A stretch of DNA of 64,000 nucleotides from AV40 sp963817335. GTDB taxonomy: Bacteria; Verrucomicrobiota; Verrucomicrobiia; Chthoniobacterales; UBA10450. The notes beneath the pieces were generated by a model that did not search any database, was not told the DNA's origin, and saw only the letters and a program-made list of their open reading frames with translations. Shown here in pieces: positions 44,187 through 54,423 of the stretch. The stretch is taken from NCBI GenBank assembly GCA_963817335.1, contig CAWFNX010000005.1:186001-250000 (forward strand), read 5' to 3'. The position numbers and the translations under genes are program-made. Position 1 is the stretch's first letter; each line of letters begins with the position of its first letter.

Positions 44187-46298
44187 ATGAAACTACGATT
44201 CCCTCTGCTTTTCGCGGTTGTTTCGGTCGCATTCGTCGGCGTAATGCCGCGCCCGGTGGAGGCAAAGTCGGACGCCGAGCAAATTTGCGTCTCAGTCGGC
44301 CGGCTCCTGGAAGAGGGCCATTATACCCATCAGCAGCTGAATGCCGATGTCTCCCAGAAATTCCTGAAGAACTATCTCGAGCTCCTCGACTTCAGCCATC
44401 TCTTCTTTACCCAGAAGGATGTCGATGCTTTGACTGCCAAATATGGCACCGCCCTGGGCGACGATGTCCTGCTCGGGAATCTGAAGCCGGCCTACGAGAT
44501 TTACGATCTTTACCAAAAGCGGGTCGACGATCGCGTGGCCAAGGTGAAGGAGCTGCTAAAACAACCATTCGATTTCAAGACCAACGCCACGGTGGAAGTC
44601 CGCCGGGAAAAGGCGCCCTGGCCAAAAGATGAAGCCGATGCAGACCGGCTTTGGCACGATCGTATCGCCAGCGAATTACTTCAGGAACAGCTTAGCGAAC
44701 ATCCAATCGAACCGCCGCCCCAGTTGATCTCGCGCCGCTACGATCGCATCTCGCGCAACGTTCACGAAGAGGATCGCGACGAGCAGGTAAAACTTTATCT
44801 GGATGCGCTCGCCCAAACCTATGACCCGCACTCGGAATATTTGAGCAAGGCGGATTTCAAGAATTTTAATATCCAGATGGGACTATCCCTGGTCGGCATC
44901 GGCGCGATGCTTCGAACCGAAGACGGCTACGCCAAAATTGAGAGCCTTGTTCCGGGCGGACCGGCCCAAACCGACGGACGTTTGAAAGTCGGCGATAGAA
45001 TCACTGCGGTCGGTCAGGGCCAGGGCGAGTATGTCGATGTGCGCGACATGCGCCTCGACAAAGTTGTCGAAATGATTCGCGGCAAGAAAGGCACCAAAGT
45101 CCGATTACTCGCAATTCCGGCGAACGCGCCCGATCCGTCTCAGCGCAAGAACGTCGACCTCGTGCGCGATGAAATTAAACTGAAGGACCAGGAAGCGCGC
45201 GCTGACATTATTATTAAGAAGGACGAAAACGGCGAACAGGTGAAACTCGGCTGGCTGACGCTTCCATCGTTCTATGCCGACATGGATCGGCACGCGAAAA
45301 GCACAACGCGCGATGTTCTCGCGCTGCTCAAGCGCCTCAAGAAGGAAAACATCACCGGACTGGTCATCGATCTCCGTCGTAACGGCGGCGGTTCGCTCGA
45401 GGAAGCGATTTCGCTGACCGGATTGTTTTTGAAGTCCGGGCCAATCGTCCAAACGAAAGGCTCCAACGGGAACATCGTTGTCTCGAGTGATCCCGATCCG
45501 GGCATTGCCTATTCTGGTCCGTTGATTGTTCTGACCAGCCGCCAAAGCGCCTCCGCCAGCGAAATCTTCGCCGCGGCGCTTCAGGATTACGGCCGCGCGA
45601 TCATCGTGGGCGACAAAAGCACTTTTGGTAAAGGCACCGTGCAAACGATCTTGCCGATCGGCCGGTTCACTTCGCTGCTTGGAAGTCGGTCGGACGATGA
45701 CGGCGAACTGAAGCTGACCATTCAGAAATTTTATCGCGTCGCCGGCGGCTCAACTCAGCTTCACGGCGTCGCGTCCGACATTGTGTTGCCGACCTTGACC
45801 GATTTGCCTGAGTTCGGCGAAGGCGCGCTAAAGAATCCGCTGGGTTACGACGAAGTGCCGAAGGCTCGTTACACGAAATGGTCCAGTCCGCTGTTCATTG
45901 AAGAATTGAAACGCCGGTCGGCCGAACGCGTGGAAAAAAATGAGGAGTTTCACTTTGTCATGGAAGACATGGATCGGCTTCGTCACAAGCTGGATGAAAA
46001 TCGCATCACGCTGAACGAGGACGCTCGCAAGAAGGAAATTCAGGACGACAAAGCGCGAAAAGAACTTCGTTCAAAGGAACGGCTCGCCCGGCACGACGAG
46101 GAGCCGAGCATTTATCGAGTTACCCTCGACACGGTCGACAAACCGAATCTCCAGTTGATCATGTATCCCGGGAAAATTGGCCCAGGCGAAAAAGGACGGT
46201 ATAGCCAAGGTTTCTCCGGAAGCAGCGCCCGACGATCCCGAGGATGCGGATGCGGCCGGTTCAACCGACGATACCAAAGAACCGGCGATCGATCCTGA
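44187..46298 (+). CDS. prc: Carboxy-terminal (tail-specific) protease, C-terminus frameshifted
   Basis: A periplasmic S41 protease. Signal peptide (LLFAVVSVAFVGVM), N-terminal helical domain, PDZ domain (LSLVGIGAMLRTEDGYAKIESLVPGGPAQ, about 230-330), then the catalytic part with the Ser/Lys dyad in TSRQSASASEIFAA and DKSTFGKGTVQ. After QLIMYPGKI the frame runs into unrelated Arg/Gly/Ser residues and stops at 46298. Removing one A from the AAAA run at 46174-46177 restores the expected end KLAQAKKDGIAKVSPE to DETLNILADLVDLSK, stopping at 46404. Catalytic residues are unaffected. The frame opens at 44019, but ATG 44187 gives the signal peptide. Confidence 0.9.
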   Translation: MKLRFPLLFAVVSVAFVGVMPRPVEAKSDAEQICVSVGRLLEEGHYTHQQLNADVSQKFLKNYLELLDFSHLFFTQKDVDALTAKYGTALGDDVLLGNLKPAYEIYDLYQKRVDDRVAKVKELLKQPFDFKTNATVEVRREKAPWPKDEADADRLWHDRIASELLQEQLSEHPIEPPPQLISRRYDRISRNVHEEDRDEQVKLYLDALAQTYDPHSEYLSKADFKNFNIQMGLSLVGIGAMLRTEDGYAKIESLVPGGPAQTDGRLKVGDRITAVGQGQGEYVDVRDMRLDKVVEMIRGKKGTKVRLLAIPANAPDPSQRKNVDLVRDEIKLKDQEARADIIIKKDENGEQVKLGWLTLPSFYADMDRHAKSTTRDVLALLKRLKKENITGLVIDLRRNGGGSLEEAISLTGLFLKSGPIVQTKGSNGNIVVSSDPDPGIAYSGPLIVLTSRQSASASEIFAAALQDYGRAIIVGDKSTFGKGTVQTILPIGRFTSLLGSRSDDDGELKLTIQKFYRVAGGSTQLHGVASDIVLPTLTDLPEFGEGALKNPLGYDEVPKARYTKWSSPLFIEELKRRSAERVEKNEEFHFVMEDMDRLRHKLDENRITLNEDARKKEIQDDKARKELRSKERLARHDEEPSIYRVTLDTVDKPNLQLIMYPGKIGPGEKGRYSQGFSGSSARRSRGCGCGRFNRRYQRTGDRS

Positions 46299-46404
46299 GC
46301 GCGACGAAACGCTCAACATTCTTGCCGATTTGGTTGACCTTTCCAAAGGTCCCAAAACTGCCGCTAGCTCGACGATTAAGAAATCGACGACCCAGCGCCC
46401 GTAA
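46178..46404 (+). other. Out-of-frame authentic C-terminus of the tail-specific protease
   Basis: This frame, shifted by one base from the gene above, encodes GKLAQAKKDGIAKV, an acidic linker (DDPEDADAAGSTDD) and DPERDETLNILADLVDL, which is how tail-specific proteases normally end. It is not an independent gene; it marks the frameshift at 46174-46177. Confidence 0.8.
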
Positions 46405-46415
46405 TTTTTGCGGCT

Positions 46416-46472
46416 TGTAGGAGACGCTGTTAGCGTCTCGGCTCAGAAGGGAAGCTAGCAGCTTCCCCTACA
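46416..46472. repeat. REP-like compound palindrome A
   Basis: TGTAG at the left, CTACA at the right, enclosing two perfect or near-perfect hairpins: GAGACGCTG/TTAGCGTCTC and GGGAAGCTAG/CAGCTTCCC. It sits between the convergent protease and L,D-transpeptidase genes and could also act as a bidirectional terminator. Confidence 0.8.
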
Positions 46473-46480
46473 GAATTGGC

Positions 46481-47119
46481 TCACGGATACACTGGTCTCG
46501 AATCGTAAACTCTAGGCTGCGGTTCGTATTGCGGCCCGGCTTGTTGTCGAGACCACGGCCAGGGGAAACCACGCTGCTGTGGCTGCGTTCCGTACCGAAA
46601 ATATTGATTCGTTCGCGGCGTCCGGCCGAACACCGTGACCGGCGTTCCGACTTCAACCGCGTTGTAGAAGGCAACCGCGAGTTGATCGGGCATTCGCACA
46701 CAACCGTGTGACGCGGGATATCCCGGCAAATAACCGGCGTGCATTCCGTCGGCTTCGTGAAACCGCATGAACCAGGGCATTGGCGCCGGAACAAACTTGC
46801 AACCGGGCGGAACTTTCATGTCCACATCGGCATCAGCGATCACCGTGCGCCCATTCGCATCGACGATCTTCCCATAGATGCTTGAGTAATGGCTCCGCTC
46901 CTTCTCGATCACTTTGAACGAGCCGGTCCCGGTCAAGTGTCCATAACGGCCACTCGAGATCGGCGACTGCATCACAATCCGCCGACCGCGAATCAGATAA
47001 GCGGTTTGCTGACCTAAATCGATTTCAACCCGGTAGAGATTTTCGTTTTGTGCAGACGCGACGGCTGCAATTACGAATGAAATGGCGGCTCCCCAAAATG
47101 CCCTCACATTTTGTTTCAA
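46481..47119 (-). CDS. L,D-transpeptidase (YkuD domain)
   Basis: A secreted or periplasmic enzyme (signal peptide GAAISFVIAAVASA). The YkuD domain begins YRVEIDLGQQTAYLI; the catalytic site is HAGYLPGYPASHGCVRMP with the His and Cys, near residue 145. It makes 3-3 cross-links or attaches lipoprotein to peptidoglycan. The C-terminal 45 residues are Pro/Gln/Tyr-rich and probably disordered. Confidence 0.92.
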   Translation of the reverse strand: MKQNVRAFWGAAISFVIAAVASAQNENLYRVEIDLGQQTAYLIRGRRIVMQSPISSGRYGHLTGTGSFKVIEKERSHYSSIYGKIVDANGRTVIADADVDMKVPPGCKFVPAPMPWFMRFHEADGMHAGYLPGYPASHGCVRMPDQLAVAFYNAVEVGTPVTVFGRTPRTNQYFRYGTQPQQRGFPWPWSRQQAGPQYEPQPRVYDSRPVYP

Positions 47120-47140
47120 CCCGCGCGAGACTCGAAAGTT

Positions 47141-47200
47141 GTAGGGCAGACGCTCCGGCTGCCGAACTTTTGAAAAGGGAAGCGATGCGCTTGCCTATAA
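47141..47200. repeat. Degenerate REP-like element B
   Basis: It starts GTAG, then a GGCAGACGCTCCGGCTGCC hairpin and a second weaker GGGAAGCG/CGCTTGCC hairpin, but the right end lacks CTAC. Probably an eroded copy of the same architecture as element A. Confidence 0.5.
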
Positions 47201-47233
47201 TTCAAACCCCAGACCGCGATTGGCGCTTTAAAA

Positions 47234-47308
47234 GTGGATCGCAAAGGCCAGTGCGGATCGCACCTCCGAGCGCGATTGAGTAAACGTCCTCGGGGAGACC
47301 GTTCTACC
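47234..47308. repeat. 75-nt intergenic repeat, copy 1
   Basis: It starts GTGGATCGCAAA, contains the shared core CGCACCTCCGAGCGCGAT and ends CCGTTCTACC. A second copy lies at 49324-49397, about 80% identical by eye. On the minus strand it begins GGTAGAACGG, so it belongs to the GTAG-ended class. Confidence 0.75.
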
Positions 47309-47328
47309 GCCATGCCCGCATCGGCGCG

Positions 47329-47892
47329 TTAATGTTTCTGGCCGAGTAATTTCTCCAGCGCCGGCAACATTCTCGACGCCATCACATGAAGCCCAGCGGC
47401 ATTGAAATGGTTCTGGGGATCGCCCGGAACATGATATTGGGCCGCGGGCAGGCCGCCCCACGTCACACACGGCGCGCCTTTGGACGACGCCACATCGCAG
47501 ACGTTGGCTGATGGATAACTGACCACCAACACTGCCGCGCCATTCGCTTTCAATTTTTCAATCACGGTCGCAATGTTTCTCCGAATCGTCTCCACCGGTA
47601 CGCCGTGCTTTGCGTCGTTGACCCCAACCTGAACAATCACCACGTCGGCTTTTCCGACACTGCCCACATTGGTCACCGCATCTTCGGTGGTGCGGCCGTT
47701 CACGCCGTCATTGTTGACTGTAACGTCGTAACCTTTCTGCCGCAGCATCGCTTCGAGCTGCGCCGGATACGTTTCGCTTCGGGCAACGCCTTTGCCGTAA
47801 ACGCCGCTATCGCCGTAGGCAACAATTCGACTGGGCCCCGCCTGTGCAGTCAGGATGGAAACCGCGAACGCGATGGACACCGCGGACTTCAT
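47329..47892 (-). CDS. Secreted SGNH/GDSL hydrolase
   Basis: Signal peptide (AVSIAFAVSILTAQAG), then block I RIVAYGDSGVYGKGV (the nucleophilic Ser in GDSG, a variant of GDSL), block III VIVQVGVNDAKHG, and block V HFNAAGLHVMASRM with the catalytic His. An esterase, lipase or acyltransferase of the TesA-like class. ATG 47892 is chosen because the frame upstream runs through REP element C and has no protein-like content. Confidence 0.85.
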   Translation of the reverse strand: MKSAVSIAFAVSILTAQAGPSRIVAYGDSGVYGKGVARSETYPAQLEAMLRQKGYDVTVNNDGVNGRTTEDAVTNVGSVGKADVVIVQVGVNDAKHGVPVETIRRNIATVIEKLKANGAAVLVVSYPSANVCDVASSKGAPCVTWGGLPAAQYHVPGDPQNHFNAAGLHVMASRMLPALEKLLGQKH

Positions 47893-47972
47893 GCTGAGAA
47901 TTGAGCGCGCCCAGGAACTAACGCCAGACGCGATCCCGAAATTCTGTGACAGACTTTGCCTGACATTTCTAC

Positions 47973-48032
47973 TGTGGTGGCAGCCGTGCCGGCTGCTTCT
48001 TTGGTTTTGCAGGCGAGACGCCTGCCTCCACA
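47973..48032. repeat. REP-like compound palindrome C
   Basis: TGTGG...CCACA ends around two hairpins, GGCAGCCGTGCCGGCTGC and GCAGGCGAGACGCCTGCC. Same layout as element A but with GTGG/CCAC instead of GTAG/CTAC and unrelated stems. Between thyA and the SGNH hydrolase gene. Confidence 0.75.
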
Positions 48033-48046
48033 GTTTTGCGGAAAAC

Positions 48047-48850
48047 TTACACCGCGATCGGCGCTTTGATTGACGGATGCGGGTTGTAATCAACGAGCTG
48101 GAAATCCTCGAACTCGAACTCGTGAATGTTTTTCACCGCGGGATTTAATTTCATCCGCGGCAACGGCCGGCACTCGCGGGCGAGCTGTTCCCGCGCTTGA
48201 TCGAGATGATTGTTGTAGAGATGCAGGTCGCCGAAGGTGTGGACGAAATCGCCCGGGGTAAGATCGACAGCCTGCGCCATCATCATCGTTAACAGCGCGT
48301 AGCTCGCGATGTTGAACGGAACGCCGAGAAACAAATCGCAGCTCCGCTGATAAAGCTGACAGCTCAGCTCCCCGTCTTGGACGTAAAATTGAAACAGCAC
48401 GTGACACGGCGGCAACGCCATCTTCTCGATCTCGGCCGGGTTCCACGCGCTGACGATTAATCGCCGGCTGTTCGGATTCTTTTTGATCTGCGCGATTAAC
48501 TTCTCGATCTGGTCGACGCGAACGCCGTTCGCGCCCTGCCAATCCCGCCATTGCGCGCCGTAGACGCGACCGAGATTTCCGTTTTCATCCGCCCACTCGT
48601 CCCAAATCGTGACCCCGTGTTCGTTCAGATATTTGATGTTGGTATCGCCGCGCAAGAACCAGAGCAGCTCGTAAATGATCGATTTGATGTGGAGCTTTTT
48701 TGTTGTGAGCAGCGGAAATCCCGGGCCGCTTGCCCGCAGATCGAATCGGGTTTGCGCGCCAAAGACCGATAGCGTTCCAGTGCCGGTGCGATCGTCCCGC
48801 AGTTGACCTTCTTCAAGAACGAGCCGGAGAAGATCGTGATACTGCCGCAC
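48047..48850 (-). CDS. thyA: Thymidylate synthase
   Basis: 267 residues, the size of E. coli ThyA (264). It begins RQYHDLLRLVLEEGQLRDDRTGTGT, has YGAQWRDWQG, the catalytic cysteine in MALPPCHVLFQFYV, and QRSCDLFLGVPFNIASYALL for dUMP and folate binding. It makes dTMP from dUMP with methylene-tetrahydrofolate. The GTG at 48850 aligns with the normal N-terminus; the longer frame extends through REP element D. Confidence 0.95.
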   Translation of the reverse strand: MRQYHDLLRLVLEEGQLRDDRTGTGTLSVFGAQTRFDLRASGPGFPLLTTKKLHIKSIIYELLWFLRGDTNIKYLNEHGVTIWDEWADENGNLGRVYGAQWRDWQGANGVRVDQIEKLIAQIKKNPNSRRLIVSAWNPAEIEKMALPPCHVLFQFYVQDGELSCQLYQRSCDLFLGVPFNIASYALLTMMMAQAVDLTPGDFVHTFGDLHLYNNHLDQAREQLARECRPLPRMKLNPAVKNIHEFEFEDFQLVDYNPHPSIKAPIAV

Positions 48851-48891
48851 GCGAAAGAGTACGCATGCGCGCGAAGCGCGCAATGCAGTTG

Positions 48892-48941
48892 GTAGGGACA
48901 TCGCGCTGCGATGTCCAGACGGCGCAGCGCGCCATCCCTAC
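48892..48941. repeat. REP-like compound palindrome D
   Basis: GTAGGGACATCGCGCTGCGATGTCC forms the first hairpin, GGCGCAGCGCGCC the second, and the element ends CCCTAC. Located just upstream of thyA, against the end of the zinc-ribbon gene. Confidence 0.75.
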
Positions 48942-49292
48942 CTATTTCCCGCCCAAATCTTTTTCGAGCTGGGCTTTGCGTTCGTTCAACGTTTGCAAAC
49001 GCAATTGCCAGCGATGCAGCTGGATCGTGAGCTGGTTGATGTGACCGGTCACTTCCGCGCGTTGGGATTCGTTTTCCTTCAACTTTCCGCGAAGTTCCTC
49101 AGCGTAAGCCTGGTCGTTTGCATCGGGTTCCTGTGGTTGCGGCACCAGTGTTTGCTGGCCGCACTTTTGGCAAGCCAGGTTCATCCCCGCGGCCGACTTG
49201 TTCGCTACCAAGGCAGTTTTGCAGTGCTGACAATGAAAGAAAATGTCGGGATCTGACGCGACTTTGCGCAGAGAATTTTTGGTCGTTTCCAC
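48942..49292 (-). CDS. Small zinc-ribbon plus coiled-coil protein
   Basis: A 116-residue cytoplasmic protein. FFHCQHCKTALVANKSAAGMNLACQKCGQ is a four-cysteine zinc ribbon; from about residue 60 to the end (ELRGKLKENESQRAEV to KAQLEKDLGG) it is a single coiled coil. I start at GTG 49292, because further upstream the frame passes through the intergenic repeat copy 2. I do not know a function; the ribbon resembles those at the N-terminus of many Verrucomicrobiota proteins. Confidence 0.6.
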   Translation of the reverse strand: METTKNSLRKVASDPDIFFHCQHCKTALVANKSAAGMNLACQKCGQQTLVPQPQEPDANDQAYAEELRGKLKENESQRAEVTGHINQLTIQLHRWQLRLQTLNERKAQLEKDLGGK

Positions 49293-49666
49293 CCGACAAC
49301 AACGAGCAGGGGCTATGCCGAGGGTGGATCGCAAACGCGAGTGCGGCTCGCACCTCCGAGCGCGATGAGATAACGCCCCCGGAGAGGCCGTTCTACCTAG
49401 CTTGGAGCGTGGAGATTTCAGCGCCGCGCTGGCGCACTGTTTGGAGGCCAGTTGCCCAAGTTTGTGCCGTGTTGTCTCACTTTGAGGGCTCCTAAATTTG
49501 CTAAGATTCACGATTAACACCTCGTAGACAGAGACTTAAGCGTCCACCCCGGCGCGCGGCTCGGCCTGTGCTAAAGACCCGCTCGTCGAAGGCTGCCCAC
49601 GCTGGAGGTCGTGATTGGGCGGCTCGACTCGATTCAAGAAAGGAAACCGAAAGGAACAAAAATTTT
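49293..49666. other. 374-nt region with a repeat and the dnaK upstream region
   Basis: It contains the 75-nt repeat copy 2 (49324-49397) and the dnaK leader. I found no CIRCE element (TTAGCACTC inverted repeat) and no convincing sigma-32-like promoter, so heat-shock control of dnaK is not visible here. Confidence 0.5.
49324..49397. repeat. 74-nt intergenic repeat, copy 2
   Basis: Same start (GTGGATCGCAAA), core (CGCACCTCCGAGCGCGAT) and end (CCGTTCTACC) as copy 1 at 47234-47308. Both lie in intergenic space on the same strand, 2.1 kb apart, bracketing the SGNH hydrolase, thyA and the zinc-ribbon gene. Confidence 0.75.
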
Positions 49667-51631
<1,965 letters not shown>

Positions 51632-51645
51632 CCGAAACAATTTGT

Positions 51646-51673
51646 CGGCGGTCCGGCTGCTGCCGGACCGCCG
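51646..51673. terminator. Strong hairpin between dnaK and groES
   Basis: CGGCGGTCCGGC pairs perfectly with GCCGGACCGCCG (12 bp, 4-nt loop TGCT), 14 nt after the dnaK stop. No U-run follows, so it may be an attenuator, an mRNA processing or stabilising structure rather than an intrinsic terminator. Confidence 0.7.
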
Positions 51674-51711
51674 GCTCAACCCAAAACAAAAAACAGAAAC
51701 CAAACTAACTT

Positions 51712-52008
51712 ATGGCAAACGTTAACGTGAAACCGCTCGGAGATCGGGTGCTGGTGCAACCGATGGAAGAGCAGGAAACAAAAAAAGGCGGGATCATCAT
51801 TCCCGACACTGCGAAAGAAAAACCGCAGGAAGGCAAAGTGGTCGCTCTCGGCACCGGTAAGGTGAACGAAGAAGGCAAGAAGGTGGATTTCACCGTGAAG
51901 AAAGGGGACAAGGTCCTCATTTCCAAATACGGCGGCACCGAAATCAAAATCGATGGCGATACATTCCTGATCATGCGCGAGGACGACATCCTCGGGATCA
52001 TCGGATAA
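51712..52008 (+). CDS. groES: Co-chaperonin GroES
   Basis: A 98-residue Hsp10: VKPLGDRVLVQPMEEQETKKGGIIIPDTAKEKPQEGKVVALG with the mobile loop, and VLISKYGGTEIKIDGDTFLIMREDDILGII at the end. It caps the GroEL ring. groEL follows after 130 nt that hold a CTCAAC-type short tandem repeat (52101-52131). Confidence 0.97.
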   Translation: MANVNVKPLGDRVLVQPMEEQETKKGGIIIPDTAKEKPQEGKVVALGTGKVNEEGKKVDFTVKKGDKVLISKYGGTEIKIDGDTFLIMREDDILGIIG

Positions 52009-52100
52009 GGAAACGAGGAGGGACTAATTCAGAAACCAGGAAACCATGAAGAATTTCAAATTCTCCAATCCTGGATTCATGGATTCCGAATTCCTCTTCC

Positions 52101-52131
52101 TCAACATTTCAACAACTCAACTACTCAACTA
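52101..52131 (-). repeat. GTTGAG-type short tandem repeat before groEL
   Basis: On the minus strand: GTTGAG-type units spaced about 9 nt apart (AGTTGAGTAGTTGAGTTGTTG), ending 8 nt before the groEL start. The same repeat type follows gdhA at 60061-60098 on the plus strand. Confidence 0.6.
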
Positions 52132-52138
52132 AAAAATT

Positions 52139-53773
52139 ATGGCAGCTAAACAATTACAATTCGATGAAGCAGCGCGGCACACTTTGCTGCGCGGAGTCGA
52201 GAAACTTGCCCGGGCCGTCAAGGCCACCCTCGGACCGAGCGGTCGCAACGTTATTCTCGATAAGAAATTCGGCAGTCCGACGATCACCAAGGACGGTGTG
52301 ACGGTCGCGAAAGAAATCGAGCTCGAAGATCCGTATGAAAATATGGGCGCGCAGCTCGTTCGCGAAGTCGCTTCCAAAACTTCGGACGTCGCGGGCGACG
52401 GCACGACCACGGCGACAGTTCTCGCGGAATCCATTTACCGCGAAGGTCTCCGTAACGTCACCGCCGGCGCGAACCCGACGTCATTGCAACGCGGCATCAT
52501 GAAAGCCGTCGAGGCAATCACCGAGGAGCTGAAAAAAATCTCCAAGAAAGTAAGCGATCGCACCGAGATCGCGCAGGTCGCGACCGTTTCGGCCAACTGG
52601 GACAAGACGATCGGCGAGATTATCGCTGACGCCATGGACAAAGTCGGCAAGGACGGCACGATTACAGTCGAGGAAGCGCGTTCGATCGATACCACTCTCG
52701 AAGTGGTCGAGGGAATGCAGTTCGATAAAGGCTATCTGTCTCCGTATTTCGTCACGAACGCGGAAGACATGGAGGCGATTCTCGACACGCCTTATATCCT
52801 CATTTACGAGAAGAAAATCTCGAGCCTGAAGGACCTGCTTCCGTTGCTTGAAAAAGTCGCGAAAGCCGGACGTCCGCTCCTGATTATCTCGGAAGACGTG
52901 GAAGGCGAAGCGCTCGCGACATTGGTCGTGAACAAATTGCGCGGAACGCTCCAAGTCTGCGCGGTCAAAGCCCCTGGCTTCGGCGATCGTCGCAAGGCGA
53001 TGCTGGAAGACATCGCGGTGCTGACCGGCGGCAAACTGATCAGCGAAGACCTCGGCATCAAACTCGAGAACATCAAGATTGAAGATCTCGGCAAAGCCAA
53101 GCGCGTCACCATCGACAAGGAAAACACCACCATCGTCGAAGGTTCGGGCAAGGGTGCTGACATCCAGGGCCGGGTCGCTCAGATCCGTCGTCAGATTGAA
53201 GAGACGACCAGCGATTACGATCGCGAGAAACTCCAGGAGCGCCTGGCGAAACTCGCGGGCGGTGTTGCCGTCATCAACGTCGGCGCAGCGACCGAAACCG
53301 AGATGAAAGAGAAAAAGGCGCGGGTCGAAGACGCGTTGCACGCCACGCGTGCGGCGGTCGAGGAAGGCATCGTCGCGGGTGGCGGTGTCGCATTGATCCG
53401 GGCCCAGAAATCGCTCGAGGGCATGCGCGGTCTCAACGAAGACGAAAAAGTCGGCGTCCAGATCGTGCGTCGCGCGATCGAAGAGCCGTTGCGCACACTG
53501 GCTAACAATGCCGGCGCGGAAGGCGCGCTCATTGTCGAGGAAGTGAAGAAGCGCAAAGGCAACGAAGGTTACGACGTCGCCAAAGGCGAATATGTCGACC
53601 TGGTGAAGGCCGGCATCGTCGATCCAACCAAGGTCACGCGAAGCGCGTTGCAAAACGCCGCGTCGATCGCGGGTCTGTTGCTCACCACCGAAGCATTGGT
53701 CACGGAAGTTCCTGAAAAGGAAAAAGCTCCGGCAATGCCTCCAGGCGGCGGCATGGGCGGCATGGACTACTAA
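52139..53773 (+). CDS. groEL: Chaperonin GroEL
   Basis: 544 residues. KATLGPSGRNVILDKKFGSPTITKDGVTVAKEIEL at the start, DVAGDGTTTATVLAE with the ATP-hydrolysis Asp, the apical domain with KAPGFGDRRKAML, and VEEGIVAGGGVALIRA. It ends in the Gly-Met tail PPGGGMGGMDY. It forms the double ring that folds proteins with GroES. An intrinsic terminator follows. Confidence 0.97.
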   Translation: MAAKQLQFDEAARHTLLRGVEKLARAVKATLGPSGRNVILDKKFGSPTITKDGVTVAKEIELEDPYENMGAQLVREVASKTSDVAGDGTTTATVLAESIYREGLRNVTAGANPTSLQRGIMKAVEAITEELKKISKKVSDRTEIAQVATVSANWDKTIGEIIADAMDKVGKDGTITVEEARSIDTTLEVVEGMQFDKGYLSPYFVTNAEDMEAILDTPYILIYEKKISSLKDLLPLLEKVAKAGRPLLIISEDVEGEALATLVVNKLRGTLQVCAVKAPGFGDRRKAMLEDIAVLTGGKLISEDLGIKLENIKIEDLGKAKRVTIDKENTTIVEGSGKGADIQGRVAQIRRQIEETTSDYDREKLQERLAKLAGGVAVINVGAATETEMKEKKARVEDALHATRAAVEEGIVAGGGVALIRAQKSLEGMRGLNEDEKVGVQIVRRAIEEPLRTLANNAGAEGALIVEEVKKRKGNEGYDVAKGEYVDLVKAGIVDPTKVTRSALQNAASIAGLLLTTEALVTEVPEKEKAPAMPPGGGMGGMDY

Positions 53774-53795
53774 GCCCAACGAAAGAATGAATTCG

Positions 53796-53829
53796 AACAG
53801 CCGGAGTCGAAAGGCTCCGGCTGTTTTGT
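53796..53829 (+). terminator. Intrinsic terminator after groEL
   Basis: AACAGCCGGAG pairs with CTCCGGCTGTT (11 bp, 8-nt loop), followed by TTGTT. It starts 23 nt after the groEL stop. Confidence 0.85.
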
Positions 53830-53835
53830 TCTCTG

Positions 53836-54279
53836 ATGGATGCGGACACGGTGGAACTTCTAGACAAGCACCTACGTCGCGTCGGGTTTAATCGATCGCC
53901 TGACGGTAAGATCACGTTTGCGCCCGAAGCAAAAGTCGATCGTAATGGCTTCAAGGCAATCTATTGCGACTCGCTTCTTGAATATGCGAATTTCGCTCGA
54001 GCCGGCGTTCAGACGCGCTTTAGAAACGTCGGAATTTGAGTTTGTAAGTGTTTTGATCCGCATGCGCGGAATGGAAGATCCTGGCTGGGATCCGTACGAA
54101 GTACAAAGGCTACACTCGCGCACGTGCGCGAGGCACTTGCTTCCACAAAGACTTTTGCGGCCGAAAGGACTCTCCAACTATGGATCTATGGCCACATCGT
54201 CGAAGCGTCCGAGCCGTACGAGATCTTGATGAAAGGGCGATTAGGGTCAATCAGAATCGCCCCTACCTACTTCGTGTGA
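53836..54279 (+). pseudogene. Decayed hypothetical gene with two frame changes
   Basis: Protein-like sequence continues through three pieces. 53836 to about 54000 (DTVELLDKHLRRVGFNRSPDGKITF, then KAIYCDSLLEYAN) is in one frame; about 54000-54095 (LETSEFEFVSVLIRMRGMEDPGW) in the next; and 54094-54279 (STKATLAHVREALASTKTFAAERTLQLWIYGHIVEA) back in the first. Two nearby opposite indels would explain it. No family is recognised. Its C-terminal tail and stop are encoded by REP-like element E. Confidence 0.5.
54235..54266. repeat. REP-like element E
   Basis: GGGCGATTAGGGTCAATC...ATCGCCCCTAC, a single hairpin with the CTAC end and a following TTCGTGTGAATT string also seen after elements F and G. 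The left GTAG is missing. Confidence 0.65.
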
Positions 54280-54367
54280 ATTAGTGTCTATTACGCTACC
54301 GTTGGTGCATCCGTAATGAGCCCGTCTATAGTTCGCCGCTGACCGGCGTGATTCAAGATTTCGCAGA

Positions 54368-54418
54368 AGTGACGGGTGACAAGTGACGTGTGACGAGCGC
54401 AGCCGAAGAGTTGAGAGT
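54368..54418 (+). repeat. GTGACgggt-type 9-nt tandem repeat, copy 1
   Basis: AGTGACGGGTGACAAGTGACGTGTGACGAG: four GTGAC units at 9- to 10-nt spacing, followed by GAAGAGTTGAGAG. It ends 6 nt before the ester cyclase-like gene, so it forms that gene's leader. Other copies are at 54851-54880 and 62180-62200. Confidence 0.65.
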
Positions 54419-54423
54419 AAAGA

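Noticed and set aside
52481..53779. A 432-codon open frame antisense to groEL, and a 224-codon one antisense to dnaK (49868-50542)
   Set aside because: Long antisense frames are expected opposite highly biased GC-rich genes. Neither product has a recognisable motif, and the sense genes are certain.
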